Assembly: GCA_963803155.1 (NCBI GenBank)
Contig: CAWDMN010000048.1
Span: 1 to 64,000 of the forward strand
DNA length: 64,000 bases
Direction: 5' to 3'
Source: CAWDMN01 sp963803155
GTDB taxonomy: Bacteria; Acidobacteriota; Terriglobia; Versatilivoradales; Versatilivoraceae
This document shows, piece after piece, positions 17,833 to 26,990 of the stretch. Under the pieces are notes generated by a model that was given only the letters and a program-made list of their open reading frames with translations, ran no database searches and was not told the DNA's origin. A program made the position numbers and the translations under genes. Each line of letters begins with the position of its first letter. Positions within the stretch are counted from its first letter, which is position 1.

Positions 17833-19966
17833 AATTTACAAATTCATTTATACTGCCTCTTACCTTCTCTCGTTCAAAACCTGATTCCTCAATTTTTTCA
17901 AAAAATATTTTTAAGCTATCTTCAATTCCCCCGTCTCGATATCTCATTTTTCTCTGGTCGAGAATCTCCAATCCACGATGACCATGTGATGTGACATCAA
18001 ATGTAATCTTAGATACAAAAGCTAACTTTTTGGCCATTTCATTAGAACCGAGAAGTGCATTGTGCAAAGGCTTGTACAAGTTCTCTAATACGGCTTTTTC
18101 TTCTTTTAGTAGCTGAAAGTAATCCAAATATTTTTCAAGCCGATCATCGATATTTGCCTTCAGTCGTGGTTCAACGATTTCATCCAATTCCTTCAATTCT
18201 TTCGACAATGAAGTTATTGCTGATTCCACTGCTTGGCGATCTTTTTGAAATTTGTCATACTCTTGCCGCTTTGCCCCGGAAAGTTTTGACTTCTCTCTTA
18301 TTTTATTTATAGCTTCTTCGATAGCATAAAGCGAATTCGGAAGATCACTGTTCCCTATTACAGCTTCTACATTTTCCTTTATTTCCGCAACATCGGACTC
18401 TGCTGGTCCTCCAACTCCTTCTACTATACGTTCTATCCAATCTTCTTTTGTGGGTTCAATTCCTTTAAGAGCATTGATTTGTTTTGTTATATCAACACGC
18501 TTATTTTCAACCAAATCTTTTGCAAATGGTGGCTTTGCTACGTGAAATTTATCTTTTTCAGCATCAAGGTCAACCAATATTAAGAGTGCGTCTATCTCAG
18601 TGTTATATTCCCCAATCTCTTCCCCAAATAATTCTAATTTTGTATCAATTGAATCCAGAACAGCAAGAGTGTCATTTAGTGTTCCTATTCTATCTTCTAT
18701 ATCCTTTTGTTTTTCTGTTAGCTTATCGAGTTTTTCTAGCTCATCTTTGTTTTCGGTCGGGACCTCTGGAACCTTTGCCAATAATGATTTTAGGTTATCA
18801 TTCTTTTGGCCCAATTCTTTTTTCTTTGTTGGTCGTAACTCTAACTTTGCTCGGTCGTCATTTATATTTTTGTTTAAACTCTCGATTGTTTGTTTGAGCT
18901 TATTTCGCTTGGTAGATATAGATTTGGTAGATGATTCACGCAACTCCCGGAAACTTGATGCCGTTGGTCGTTCTATCTTTTTAATCCGCTGAAATATTAC
19001 TCGCTCTATTTCTTCTTCTAATTGAGAAGTGTGCTCTGGGGCACACAATCGCTCCACAAATTTTTGGGGAAGATATTTTACTTCTTCCTTGTCTTGTTCA
19101 AGTCCATGACAAAGGTTAGATGGAATTACTCTTTGCTCTTTATGCCCATCAGCCCAATTGAGAGACAGCTTTATCCCAGGAATTGGGAAAGGGTTTGTCT
19201 CTGACTTCCGTGAAGCCTTTGATAAAAAACTCTCGTCGATATCGTCACTATTTCTAAATGCTGCCGATCCACCAGCAAAAGCAATAAGTTCTGCAAGCGC
19301 ACTTTTCCCCGACCCCCTTCCTCCAATAATAGCCACAAGGTTTTTATTCAACGGGATACTTTCAGACTTAAACCAGCTATCTGCGCCAACGATTTCTATT
19401 GTATTGATTATTTGATAATCATTTTTAAGTCTTGGTGGCTGATCACCGATATGAACCCGCTCACTGGGCTCGAAAAGAATCTGCTTAAGACCCTCAAACG
19501 TAGTATCAGCTTTTATCCAGCAATACTTATTTCCATCAGGTTTACATATTTTATCCAGTGAATGAGCATCTGATCCATGAATGCAAGGTTTTAGACTCCC
19601 GAATTCCTTGATAAAGTTATCAACGCTCAAATCTTTCTTTCCCTGCGCCCATTGGACAGTGTCTATTGAGCCTGTATCGAGTAAATGGGCAGCTTGGAAA
19701 AAGTTCTTTTTGGTCAAATAGGCTTGATTCCAATCGATGTCAGACCATTCTCCTCCTGCTAATGCAAGCAAAAACTTGTTTCTAAAGATATCTTTTCTCA
19801 ATAATTCTTGCACCTGCTTTAAAGAAACAGTAATGTTTTTGATTGCAGCAACTAGATCACTATCCCTTCTGAAAGCCGAATGATTTGCCTTAATCGTGAC
19901 TCCTAATTGCTGTAAAGTCCGCTCATTTAGTTTCCTAATGCCGCTAAGACCACCTATAGAACCATC

Positions 19967-21365
19967 GGGTCAATCCCTTTTTTAGTTGAAAATGAGCATA
20001 ACCTTCAAGCCGCGGGCTGAACCAATTTCGTTAGGTTTTCCTTTTTCATTGATCTGCGAAGGGCTTTTAAATGACGAAAGCCTTTCACCTTTCTTAGCCC
20101 GGGCTCAATTTCCAGCAACGACGTGGCTATCCAACGCTGACGCTGATCGCTGTTCTTCCAGTAACTGACTCGATGCGTCAAACGCTCCAATTGCCGGTTC
20201 ACATTCTCAATGCAATTGGTGGTTTTAAAACTGGTCCCTAATTCTTCAAATAATCCCAACCGATGCAGAGTCAAAGTTTCTTCTAATCCTTCTTTCAGGC
20301 TATCCACTGCGGAACCATTGATCAGTCGCAGTTCTTTGGCGATTCGGTCCAAGGCTTCTTTCGCCTTTTCATAACTGGGCTGCTGATAGGCTGTCTGCAT
20401 TTTCTGCCGGAATCGTTTTGCTTGTTCCCGGCTCAAATAACTGACTACATTTTCCCGTTTGTGCCATTGGCAGCGTTGAATCAAGGCTTTCTCTGCCAGC
20501 TTTGCCTTGATCCCTTTATACAGCCCTTTGGCTCCATCGATGATGAACAGAATTTCCTGTTCGGTCTTCAGTCCTCGGTCCAGCAGTTGCTGAATAAAGT
20601 CTTGGGACACTCGTTGGTTTTCCGTACTGGCTTCCACAAAACCCAGCAGGATCTTTTGCCCTTCGAGCGTAATCCCCAATGCCACGATCATGTCAGTTTC
20701 TGCCAGTCGCTTCCCGTCGATGAAAATCGCCACAATGTCGTGCTGGCTCAAATCCCGAGTCAAAAACGTTTCCAGCTTTCGGGCCGTCGTTCGGATGAAA
20801 TGTCGGGACACACTGCTCTTTTTGATCCCAAACGTTTCTGGCACACAGAGGGCTGCCTGCTCATATTGCCGCTGGCTAATCCCCCGGATCACCCGGTTCA
20901 AAACCTGATGATCTAATACCTTCGTCTTTCGAAAGGCTTGATAACTCTCCAACGGAACTTCTTGTCGAACCGCGACATTTCTTACCCGAGGCACTTCGAG
21001 CCGAACTTTCTGATCTCCCAAATAAACCGACCCTGGGTTTCTTCCCCAGCGCCGATTCTCTGGACTCCGGCTGGCTCCGCGGCCAACCCGCTGTTCTACT
21101 TCTTGCTGCAATTCTTCTTCCACAGCTTTCAAGCCCAGAGGGATCAACATCTGGATCAGTTCAAACCGACTGTCCAAAATCCTAACTTCTTCTTCAATTC
21201 GTTGTCTCTTTTTTCTGCCCTCTTTGCCCTTGATTCTTTTTCCGGTCCGAATTACTCTCTGTCCCATGCATGATCTCCTTATTCTTGGTGTCTACCTTGC
21301 CGGGTAATTCACCTCTGTTTTAAGCGAGGTCATGCTCCTTTTTCAACTAAGTTTAGGACTTTCAC
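19967..21365 (-). mobile_element. IS256-family element, copy B
   Basis: A 1399-base element in the N-terminal part of trlF, opposite in orientation to copy A. The flanks are GAACCATC at 19959-19966 and GAACCATC at 21366-21373, a perfect 8-base duplication. Excision with one repeat joins DIEVDGS to IGGLSGIRKLNERT in frame. The encoded protein is identical to that of copies C and D. Confidence 0.97.
20005..21267 (-). CDS. IS256-family transposase, copy B
   Basis: A 420-residue transposase, same in sequence as copies C and D and full length, with the DDE acids in IFIDGKRLAE, LFIIDGAKGL and NCIENVNRQ. Start at ATG in CATGCATGATCTCC context (AAGGAGATC upstream in the coding strand). Confidence 0.95.
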   Translation of the reverse strand: MGQRVIRTGKRIKGKEGRKKRQRIEEEVRILDSRFELIQMLIPLGLKAVEEELQQEVEQRVGRGASRSPENRRWGRNPGSVYLGDQKVRLEVPRVRNVAVRQEVPLESYQAFRKTKVLDHQVLNRVIRGISQRQYEQAALCVPETFGIKKSSVSRHFIRTTARKLETFLTRDLSQHDIVAIFIDGKRLAETDMIVALGITLEGQKILLGFVEASTENQRVSQDFIQQLLDRGLKTEQEILFIIDGAKGLYKGIKAKLAEKALIQRCQWHKRENVVSYLSREQAKRFRQKMQTAYQQPSYEKAKEALDRIAKELRLINGSAVDSLKEGLEETLTLHRLGLFEELGTSFKTTNCIENVNRQLERLTHRVSYWKNSDQRQRWIATSLLEIEPGLRKVKGFRHLKALRRSMKKENLTKLVQPAA

Positions 21366-21796
21366 GAACCATCAACCTCAATATCAAGCGCTTCAATAAA
21401 TTCCTTTTGTATGTCGTCTGGATCTAACTCATCGCTAAATATTATATGAAAATTAATATCTTTGCTTTTTTCCGACACGACAAAAGTCCCCAAACGTAAT
21501 TCTATATTTGGCAGGATCAAATTAAAATTATTCAACCGACCCGCTTTTTTGTATTCAATGACTTTTTTATAACCCTCGATACTAAAATAATCTGCAATGC
21601 CTAACACCGCTATATCTTGGACTTGCTCCAACTTGTCAATGAATCGCTCCCAATCCGGAGTGCCATCTCCATTCCTGGGATATTGGTTATTTAAAGCCGT
21701 GAGTGGGCTATGGAGATGCAAATCCCACTTTCTCCACTCAGAACCTCGCAAAAGTGTTTGTGATTGATTGGATTTATTCATATTCACTTGCTTTCT

Positions 21797-21855
21797 TTAG
21801 AGTCCTTCTTCAAATGCTTTGGAGAGGATGGAGGGCATGATGGCGTTAACCTCGC
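21797..21855 (-). pseudogene. leftover 3' end of an hsdS gene
   Basis: Immediately after the Cap15 stop codon, the minus strand reads SEVNAIMPSILSKAFEEGL and a TAA. The intact hsdS fragment at 23377-23852 ends LDALMPSILSKAFAGEL. The shared MPSILSKAF ending, typical of HsdS C-termini, shows that this is the tail of a second, slightly different hsdS. It ends only 9-15 bases before the trlF start, so the original order was hsdS-trlF. Confidence 0.75.
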
Positions 21856-22467
21856 TCAACCATCCGTGTGCTGTCTCCTTTCCAATGTGATCTGCCCTAC
21901 ATTCTGGCGGTCACGTCCCGCATAGTAATCTCCCTCCAAAAGTTCTCTGTTGTCATGCTTTTTCAGTACCAAGTAAGCAGTGCCACGGTGGGCGTGCATG
22001 GTGTCTAAGGCCAAAGCCCTCGGTTCGTTGGAGTATTCGTAAGTCAAAGTAGAAGACCCATCGTCTCCGACAAAAATCGCCCCCATGACACTCTTGGAAT
22101 GTGATACGCCGGAATCCATTTTGACAAGAAGTGCGGTCCATGTTTGACAGATCTCAACGTTGACATTGATTTGCGTCGGCAGTTGACTAAACGATGAATG
22201 CACTTCACCAGACCACTTGCCATTCAAATCAGGAACCCGCACCAGGCTTATTGACCGCATCCAACCGAGTTTCCAGAGATATCGGTCGAACACCCAGTAA
22301 AGTCCTCCAAAGAATCCCATGACGGATGGAGCATCCACAAACCAAGGAACCGTAAGGCCTGTTACTTGCAATAATCGGTTCAAGGCGTAGGCAAGCAAAA
22401 CGCCTGTGATCGTCAGGTACACGACGACCATCTTTCGTTCTGTTGAGTTGGTGGCGTAAGGGTGCAT
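21856..22467 (-). CDS. cap15: Cap15-like CBASS effector (2TM plus beta-barrel)
   Basis: A 203-residue protein with two membrane helices at about residues 13-35 (VVVYLTITGVLLAYALNRLL) and 40-62 (SVMGFFGGLYWVFDRYLW), followed from residue 79 by a beta-rich domain beginning PDLNGKWSGEVHSSF. This is the plan of the SMODS-associated 2TM-beta effector, known as Cap15, in which the barrel binds a cyclic dinucleotide and the protein then disrupts the inner membrane. It starts three bases after the CD-NTase stop, so the two are co-translated. The frame is intact. The ligand is not predictable from sequence by eye. Confidence 0.83.
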   Translation of the reverse strand: MHPYATNSTERKMVVVYLTITGVLLAYALNRLLQVTGLTVPWFVDAPSVMGFFGGLYWVFDRYLWKLGWMRSISLVRVPDLNGKWSGEVHSSFSQLPTQINVNVEICQTWTALLVKMDSGVSHSKSVMGAIFVGDDGSSTLTYEYSNEPRALALDTMHAHRGTAYLVLKKHDNRELLEGDYYAGRDRQNVGQITLERRQHTDG

Positions 22468-22470
22468 ATT

Positions 22471-23361
22471 TTATTGATTCCAATTATTCCAAAGATTCTT
22501 AAGCGCTGTTAAAAACTGGTTGGCCCGAAATGAGTCCCATTGTTCTGGCAAAGTCCCGAAGAGTTGAATTTGACCGTTTTGGCAAAACAGAGTTGGCACT
22601 TGTGCTTTCCACAACCAATTGCTCACTGCAATGACTGTATCCTGATAACTTGTCCCAAAGGTTGAGACAGGTGCATTATAAATTAATGATTCAAGGAAGT
22701 AGGATGGGGCCAAGTCAGCTGAAATGATACTCTTATCGACCATATATGAACGGGCGTTTTTGAAAATTCTGACTGTTGGTTTATACCAACCATTAGTAAT
22801 CTGCGCTGAATTTTTTATAACGCCATTCTGATAATGAAGTTTCGGGAAATTGATTATTTGTCTGTTATCATATTGTGTCCAAAATGTTATTCCTTCCGCT
22901 ATGATATTTGCAGAGCGATAGGTACGATAAAGAGCACATGGAACTACATCAGCTCCTAAGCGATTTCCGGAGGATTTTAATTTAACTGACTTATTGCCAC
23001 TTGAATCTACAAACTGTTGACCATAATACGAAGTTAAAGCTTGAATCACATCCGCGCGGAATTGATTTAATTGATACGTTGCCAGTATAAAACCGAGTGC
23101 TTGTTTTTCGGGTTCGGCGAGATTTGAATAGAAAGTAGCTTTAAGCTCGACTACTACATCAACATCACTATCCCCGCGAATATTAGTGTCATTTTTATAT
23201 GATCCTTGTAGGTAGATCTCAACATTTCCATCGGAAATTAATTGTCTGATGGGCGACGTTGCGGCCGTTAATGCAGTCCTTATACTCTCATGAGTCGATT
23301 TTGACGTTGTAACAGCGCCCGGATTAGACCATGTTTCAAGTTGTGATTCAGGTATAGGCAT
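22471..23361 (-). CDS. CBASS oligonucleotide cyclase (CD-NTase)
   Basis: A 296-residue nucleotidyltransferase of the CD-NTase type. The catalytic motif is QGSYKNDTNIRGDSDVDVVV: G53-S54, then D66 and D68, with the third acid D138 in RLGADVVPC. These are the acids that bind the metal ions for cyclic nucleotide synthesis. It starts 15 bases after the hsdS stop and is followed directly by the Cap15-like effector. No Cap2/Cap3 or HORMA/TRIP13 genes are present, so this is a minimal two-gene (type I) CBASS. Phage infection is expected to trigger it. The product nucleotide is unknown. Confidence 0.88.
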   Translation of the reverse strand: MPIPESQLETWSNPGAVTTSKSTHESIRTALTAATSPIRQLISDGNVEIYLQGSYKNDTNIRGDSDVDVVVELKATFYSNLAEPEKQALGFILATYQLNQFRADVIQALTSYYGQQFVDSSGNKSVKLKSSGNRLGADVVPCALYRTYRSANIIAEGITFWTQYDNRQIINFPKLHYQNGVIKNSAQITNGWYKPTVRIFKNARSYMVDKSIISADLAPSYFLESLIYNAPVSTFGTSYQDTVIAVSNWLWKAQVPTLFCQNGQIQLFGTLPEQWDSFRANQFLTALKNLWNNWNQ

Positions 23362-23376
23362 AATTCTTAAGTATTC

Positions 23377-23852
23377 TCAAAGCTCTCCGGCAAAGGCTTT
23401 GGAGAGGATTGATGGCATCAGGGCATCGAGTTCGGCGGCGGTCTCGGACTGCAAATTCTTCAATTTATCAACTTCTGTCTTTAATGCATCCATCTCAGCC
23501 ACAATTCGGCGTTGCTCGGCTAGTGGAGGAACAGGAATTGGGGTTGACGTGATGTGTCCCTGATTGATTTTCCAGATCCCTGACGTCGTCTTGGCCTTTT
23601 CCTCGATGACTTCGCGAGTTGTCGACGAATTCCACACAGCAACAAAGAACTCGGGGAGAAGTTGGTGGATCGGGAGTGAGACTTTGATAAACAAGTCTGG
23701 GAATATGACTCCCGGCGCTTCCTTTTCGACCAGTCCGGCGAGACCACAAAGGTCCTTGCTCCCGTTGCCACGCACGATGAAAACGTCGTTTTGCTTTGCC
23801 AAGAATGATTGCGCCTCATTGAAGGTGAGCGGCACTGTTTTTGTACAGGTCA
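23377..23852 (-). pseudogene. hsdS: type I restriction specificity subunit, 3' fragment
   Basis: About 158 residues of the HsdS C-terminal half remain: part of the second target-recognition domain (FLAKQNDVFIVRGNGSKDLC, WKINQGHITSTPIPVPPLAE) and the conserved helical spacer (EQRRIVAEMDALKTEVDKL), ending MPSILSKAFAGEL. The 5' part is gone because IS256 copy C begins at 23853 and the other side of that IS carries no hsdS sequence. No hsdM or hsdR is present in the window. The fragment cannot specify a target alone. Confidence 0.88.
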
Positions 23853-25251
23853 GGGTCAATCCCTTTTTTAGTTGAAAATGAGCATAACCTTCAAGCTGCG
23901 GGCTGAACCAATTTCGTTAGGTTTTCCTTTTTCATTGATCTGCGAAGGGCTTTTAAATGACGAAAGCCTTTCACCTTTCTTAGCCCGGGCTCAATTTCCA
24001 GCAACGACGTGGCTATCCAACGCTGACGCTGATCGCTGTTCTTCCAGTAACTGACTCGATGCGTCAAACGCTCCAATTGCCGGTTCACATTCTCAATGCA
24101 ATTGGTGGTTTTAAAACTGGTCCCTAATTCTTCAAATAATCCCAACCGATGCAGAGTCAAAGTTTCTTCTAATCCTTCTTTCAGGCTATCCACTGCGGAA
24201 CCATTGATCAGTCGCAGTTCTTTGGCGATTCGGTCCAAGGCTTCTTTCGCCTTTTCATAACTGGGCTGCTGATAGGCTGTCTGCATTTTCTGCCGGAATC
24301 GTTTTGCTTGTTCCCGGCTCAAATAACTGACTACATTTTCCCGTTTGTGCCATTGGCAGCGTTGAATCAAGGCTTTCTCTGCCAGCTTTGCCTTGATCCC
24401 TTTATACAGCCCTTTGGCTCCATCGATGATGAACAGAATTTCCTGTTCGGTCTTCAGTCCTCGGTCCAGCAGTTGCTGAATAAAGTCTTGGGACACTCGT
24501 TGGTTTTCCGTACTGGCTTCCACAAAACCCAGCAGGATCTTTTGCCCTTCGAGCGTAATCCCCAATGCCACGATCATGTCAGTTTCTGCCAGTCGCTTCC
24601 CGTCGATGAAAATCGCCACAATGTCGTGCTGGCTCAAATCCCGAGTCAAAAACGTTTCCAGCTTTCGGGCCGTCGTTCGGATGAAATGTCGGGACACACT
24701 GCTCTTTTTGATCCCAAACGTTTCTGGCACACAGAGGGCTGCCTGCTCATATTGCCGCTGGCTAATCCCCCGGATCACCCGGTTCAAAACCTGATGATCT
24801 AATACCTTCGTCTTTCGAAAGGCTTGATAACTCTCCAACGGAACTTCTTGTCGAACCGCGACATTTCTTACCCGAGGCACTTCGAGCCGAACTTTCTGAT
24901 CTCCCAAATAAACCGACCCTGGGTTTCTTCCCCAGCGCCGATTCTCTGGACTCCGGCTGGCTCCGCGGCCAACCCGCTGTTCTACTTCTTGCTGCAATTC
25001 TTCTTCCACAGCTTTCAAGCCCAGAGGGATCAACATCTGGATCAGTTCAAACCGACTGTCCAAAATCCTAACTTCTTCTTCAATTCGTTGTCTCTTTTTT
25101 CTGCCCTCTTTGCCCTTGATTCTTTTTCCGGTCCGAATTACTCTCTGTCCCATGCATGATCTCCTTATTCTTGGTGTCTACCTTGCCGGGTAATTCACCT
25201 CTGTTTTAAGCGAGGTCATGCTCCTTTTTCAACTAAGTTTAGGACTTTCAC
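23853..25251 (-). mobile_element. IS256-family element, copy C (no target duplication)
   Basis: A 1399-base element like B and D. The left flank is ACAGGTCA (23845-23852) and the right flank ATTGGAGG (25252-25259), which do not match. A simple insertion would leave an 8-base repeat, so one side was changed by an adjacent deletion or by recombination with another copy. This explains the lost start of hsdS. Confidence 0.95.
23891..25153 (-). CDS. IS256-family transposase, copy C
   Basis: A 420-residue transposase with the same protein sequence as copies B and D. All DDE motifs are present and the frame is intact. Confidence 0.95.
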   Translation of the reverse strand: MGQRVIRTGKRIKGKEGRKKRQRIEEEVRILDSRFELIQMLIPLGLKAVEEELQQEVEQRVGRGASRSPENRRWGRNPGSVYLGDQKVRLEVPRVRNVAVRQEVPLESYQAFRKTKVLDHQVLNRVIRGISQRQYEQAALCVPETFGIKKSSVSRHFIRTTARKLETFLTRDLSQHDIVAIFIDGKRLAETDMIVALGITLEGQKILLGFVEASTENQRVSQDFIQQLLDRGLKTEQEILFIIDGAKGLYKGIKAKLAEKALIQRCQWHKRENVVSYLSREQAKRFRQKMQTAYQQPSYEKAKEALDRIAKELRLINGSAVDSLKEGLEETLTLHRLGLFEELGTSFKTTNCIENVNRQLERLTHRVSYWKNSDQRQRWIATSLLEIEPGLRKVKGFRHLKALRRSMKKENLTKLVQPAA

Positions 25252-25353
25252 ATTGGAGGCAAGACAAGTATTATTCAAATTCCCTATATTATTAAAAGGG
25301 AGGATCTATCAATAGTTAACGGTTTACCTTCCGTGACCCTGTTTAATTGCCAG

Positions 25354-25785
25354 TTACACAACGACCTCAACTTCAACTGGTACACCCTCGCGAACACTTT
25401 GAGTTACTACGCAGTAATCTTCAAAGAGCTTCAGGCAACGAGCATATCCTGCTTGATCCGAGTCTGGCAGATGAGGTTCAATCATCACATGAACCTTGCC
25501 GATCCGCTTGTGTCCCTTCGAATCCCGAGTAAACGAAGTTTTGATGGTTGTCTTGATCTCCCGAGGTTCAATCCGGACTTTTCTCAAGCAAAAAAGTAAG
25601 CTGGCTGAAAGGCAATTTCCGATCGCTGTAGAAAGCAGTTGAGCGGCATTCGGGCCCTGGTCTTTTCCCAACGGTGCCGGTTCATCCACAATGAGCGAGG
25701 CCCCCTCCGGACGATCAAAGGTCACCTCAAATTCGTAATCGCTCAATTGCTCGAGAGTCGTTGTCATCACTTTTTCTTCGGTCAT
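25354..25785 (-). CDS. OsmC-family protein
   Basis: A 143-residue protein of the OsmC/Ohr fold: an N-terminal beta-rich part (YEFEVTFDRPEGASLIVDE), the helix with the conserved cysteine (LLSTAIGNCLSASLLFCLRK), and a second Cys near KLFEDYCVVTQSVREGVPVE. Such proteins reduce organic hydroperoxides or act in stress tolerance. It is alone, just beyond IS256 copy C. A second in-frame ATG six codons in is possible; AAAGG precedes the one chosen. Confidence 0.88.
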   Translation of the reverse strand: MTEEKVMTTTLEQLSDYEFEVTFDRPEGASLIVDEPAPLGKDQGPNAAQLLSTAIGNCLSASLLFCLRKVRIEPREIKTTIKTSFTRDSKGHKRIGKVHVMIEPHLPDSDQAGYARCLKLFEDYCVVTQSVREGVPVEVEVVV

Positions 25786-25975
25786 CTTATTACCTTTCTT
25801 TTATTGAACAATCTGCCATTCGATGAATTGGGCGCAAAATTTACATTTTCCTCATTAAAAAGACGCAAAAAATGGAGATCTCAGCTTCTCCTTCAGAATT
25901 GTTTTCCTGCTGATGAGTTGTCGAAATCGTTCAGATTATAGGAGATTTTGCGTTTCCACTTCAACCAATCCGACA

Positions 25976-25991
25976 TGGCTTCCAACATGCA
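25976..25991 (+). promoter_or_regulatory. weak candidate sigma-54 promoter
   Basis: TGGCTTCCAACATGCA has GG and GC separated by ten bases, the spacing of sigma-54 -24/-12 elements, with TGGC and TGCA conserved but the middle not matching the consensus. It lies 47 bases before the start of the small secreted protein. A NtrC-type activator is encoded at 36941-38311. The match could be by chance. Confidence 0.25.
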
Positions 25992-26037
25992 ATAGAAATA
26001 ACTGTAGTCAGCATGAATATTAATAAGGAGTATGAAA

Positions 26038-26343
26038 ATGAAGAAAATGTTGTTTGTATTGAGTGGATTCCTTTTTGCGACGAGTTTTGGTGTTGGAGTT
26101 TTACAGGCTCAAAATTCCCAAACGCCGCGGGCGTATGGCGACAAGAACGGCGATGGCATTTGCGATATCACCGGCCAGCCGGTAGGCCAAGGCAGAGGTC
26201 AAGGCCGTAGCAAGGGAGGACCCGCCTTGAATCCCAATTGTCCACGCAATGGACAAGGTGCAGGACAGAGTACCGGTTCGCAAACTCGGTCGGGTATGAG
26301 CCAGAACCGCAGTGGCATGGGCCGAGGGGCTGGACGCCGGTAA
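26038..26343 (+). CDS. small secreted Gly/Gln/Arg-rich protein with DxNxDG motif
   Basis: A 101-residue protein starting at ATG 26038, seven bases after AAGGAG (the ATG at 26032 is too close). A signal peptide (MLFVLSGFLFATSFGVGVLQ, then AQN) leads to DKNGDGICDITG, a calcium-loop-like motif with one cysteine, then a low-complexity tail rich in Gly, Gln, Ser and Arg (GQGRGQGRSKGG, RSGMSQNRSGMG). Similar short proteins occur in several environmental bacteria, but no function is known to me. Confidence 0.7.
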   Translation: MKKMLFVLSGFLFATSFGVGVLQAQNSQTPRAYGDKNGDGICDITGQPVGQGRGQGRSKGGPALNPNCPRNGQGAGQSTGSQTRSGMSQNRSGMGRGAGRR

Positions 26344-26990
26344 GGGATTTGTCCTCTGATCGCTAGTTTCGGAATAAGACTTCTGTCAAACTCTCACTGG
26401 ATAGCACAATCAGGTGTCCGCTTAGTATATTGCGGAGCGAAATGCACTCTTCTTGATGAAGTCTCTGACTAGCATTTGATAGGATAGAGCCGCCTGATTG
26501 CGCTATCCTTCCATGCCTATAATAAAAGGGAACCGAAGCTATAATCCCATTTTTCATTTTCAGGTTTATTGCCACAGCAGAGATCCGTTTCCTTATTCCG
26601 CAACAAACCGATGCCTGTGATGTCCGGGTCTTTGGCGCTCGTCGTTTGTTGGTGGCCACCCTTTTCTTGATAGGCACAAGTTTAAGCAGGAGTGTTTTAA
26701 AAAGAGTTGGGATTCGTCAATCGGCACATGATGCAGTCGCACTTTGGCTTTTGATAAGGGCCGTCACTCTTTTGGCGGTTTTTCACAATGTAATTCATTA
26801 AGAATTAAAACTGTCCGCTGTCACGCTTGGCTATTAAGGCGTTTTACCTCAAACAGGTCTTCTGTGTGCCATGCGGAAAGCTTGGCAAGTATTCTCTAAA
26901 AAAATGGCCATCCCCTCCTTTCGAAGCCCAAGGTTGTTAAGCTTGAAGGCCAGGCATGACATTTTCCCTGTTGGCAGCCAGAACCTCTGC
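26344..26990. other. gene-free region with nested inverted repeats
   Basis: No convincing gene is seen in 647 bases. A minus-strand open frame at 26363-26677 has no recognisable domain. The region holds a 16-base inverted repeat (26399-26508) and a shorter outer pair, CGGAATAAG near 26371 and CTTATTCCG near 26592. Confidence 0.5.
26399..26508. repeat. inverted repeat, 16-base arms
   Basis: GGATAGCACAATCAGG at 26399-26414 is mirrored by CCTGATTGCGCTATCC at 26493-26508, 15 of 16 positions pairing, with 78 bases between. It could be a small non-autonomous element or a structured RNA. No target duplication was identified. Confidence 0.5.

Larger units (their letters stand above)
15875..21787 (-). 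pseudogene. TrlF-family PHP/SMC-like ATPase gene split by two IS256 copies
   Basis: The gene lies in three pieces: 21787-21366, 19958-17833 and 16425-15875, separated by IS256 copies at 19967-21365 and 16435-17832. Joining the pieces with one target copy each gives one continuous frame of about 1032 residues. Motifs in the joined protein: PHP-type metal sites DLHLHSP (residues 22-28) and HGSDAH (about 268-274); Walker A IIGGRGSGKS (about 351-360); a coiled coil at about 460-800; Walker B LIIDQPDDNLDN (about 924-935), then IIIITHNPNLVVNTDAEQ. This fits the TrlF family and resembles PHP-ATPase phage-defence proteins such as Ppl. The start is GTG 21787 or ATG 21781, 10-16 bases after a leftover hsdS end, so it was once in an hsdS operon. 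The split copy cannot make the full protein. Confidence 0.85.

Noticed and set aside
20422..20916. 164-residue plus-strand frame repeated in three IS256 copies
   Set aside because: It is the antisense shadow of the transposase gene; repetition only reflects the copied IS.
19967..25251. IS256 copies B and C as the ends of a composite transposon carrying CBASS
   Set aside because: Copy B has its own perfect 8-base duplication on both sides, so it inserted alone into trlF. The outer flanks of B and C do not match. Future joint mobility is possible, but this is not how the module arrived.
26363..26677. 104-residue minus-strand open frame
   Set aside because: No ribosome-binding site, no domain, and it covers the nested inverted repeats.
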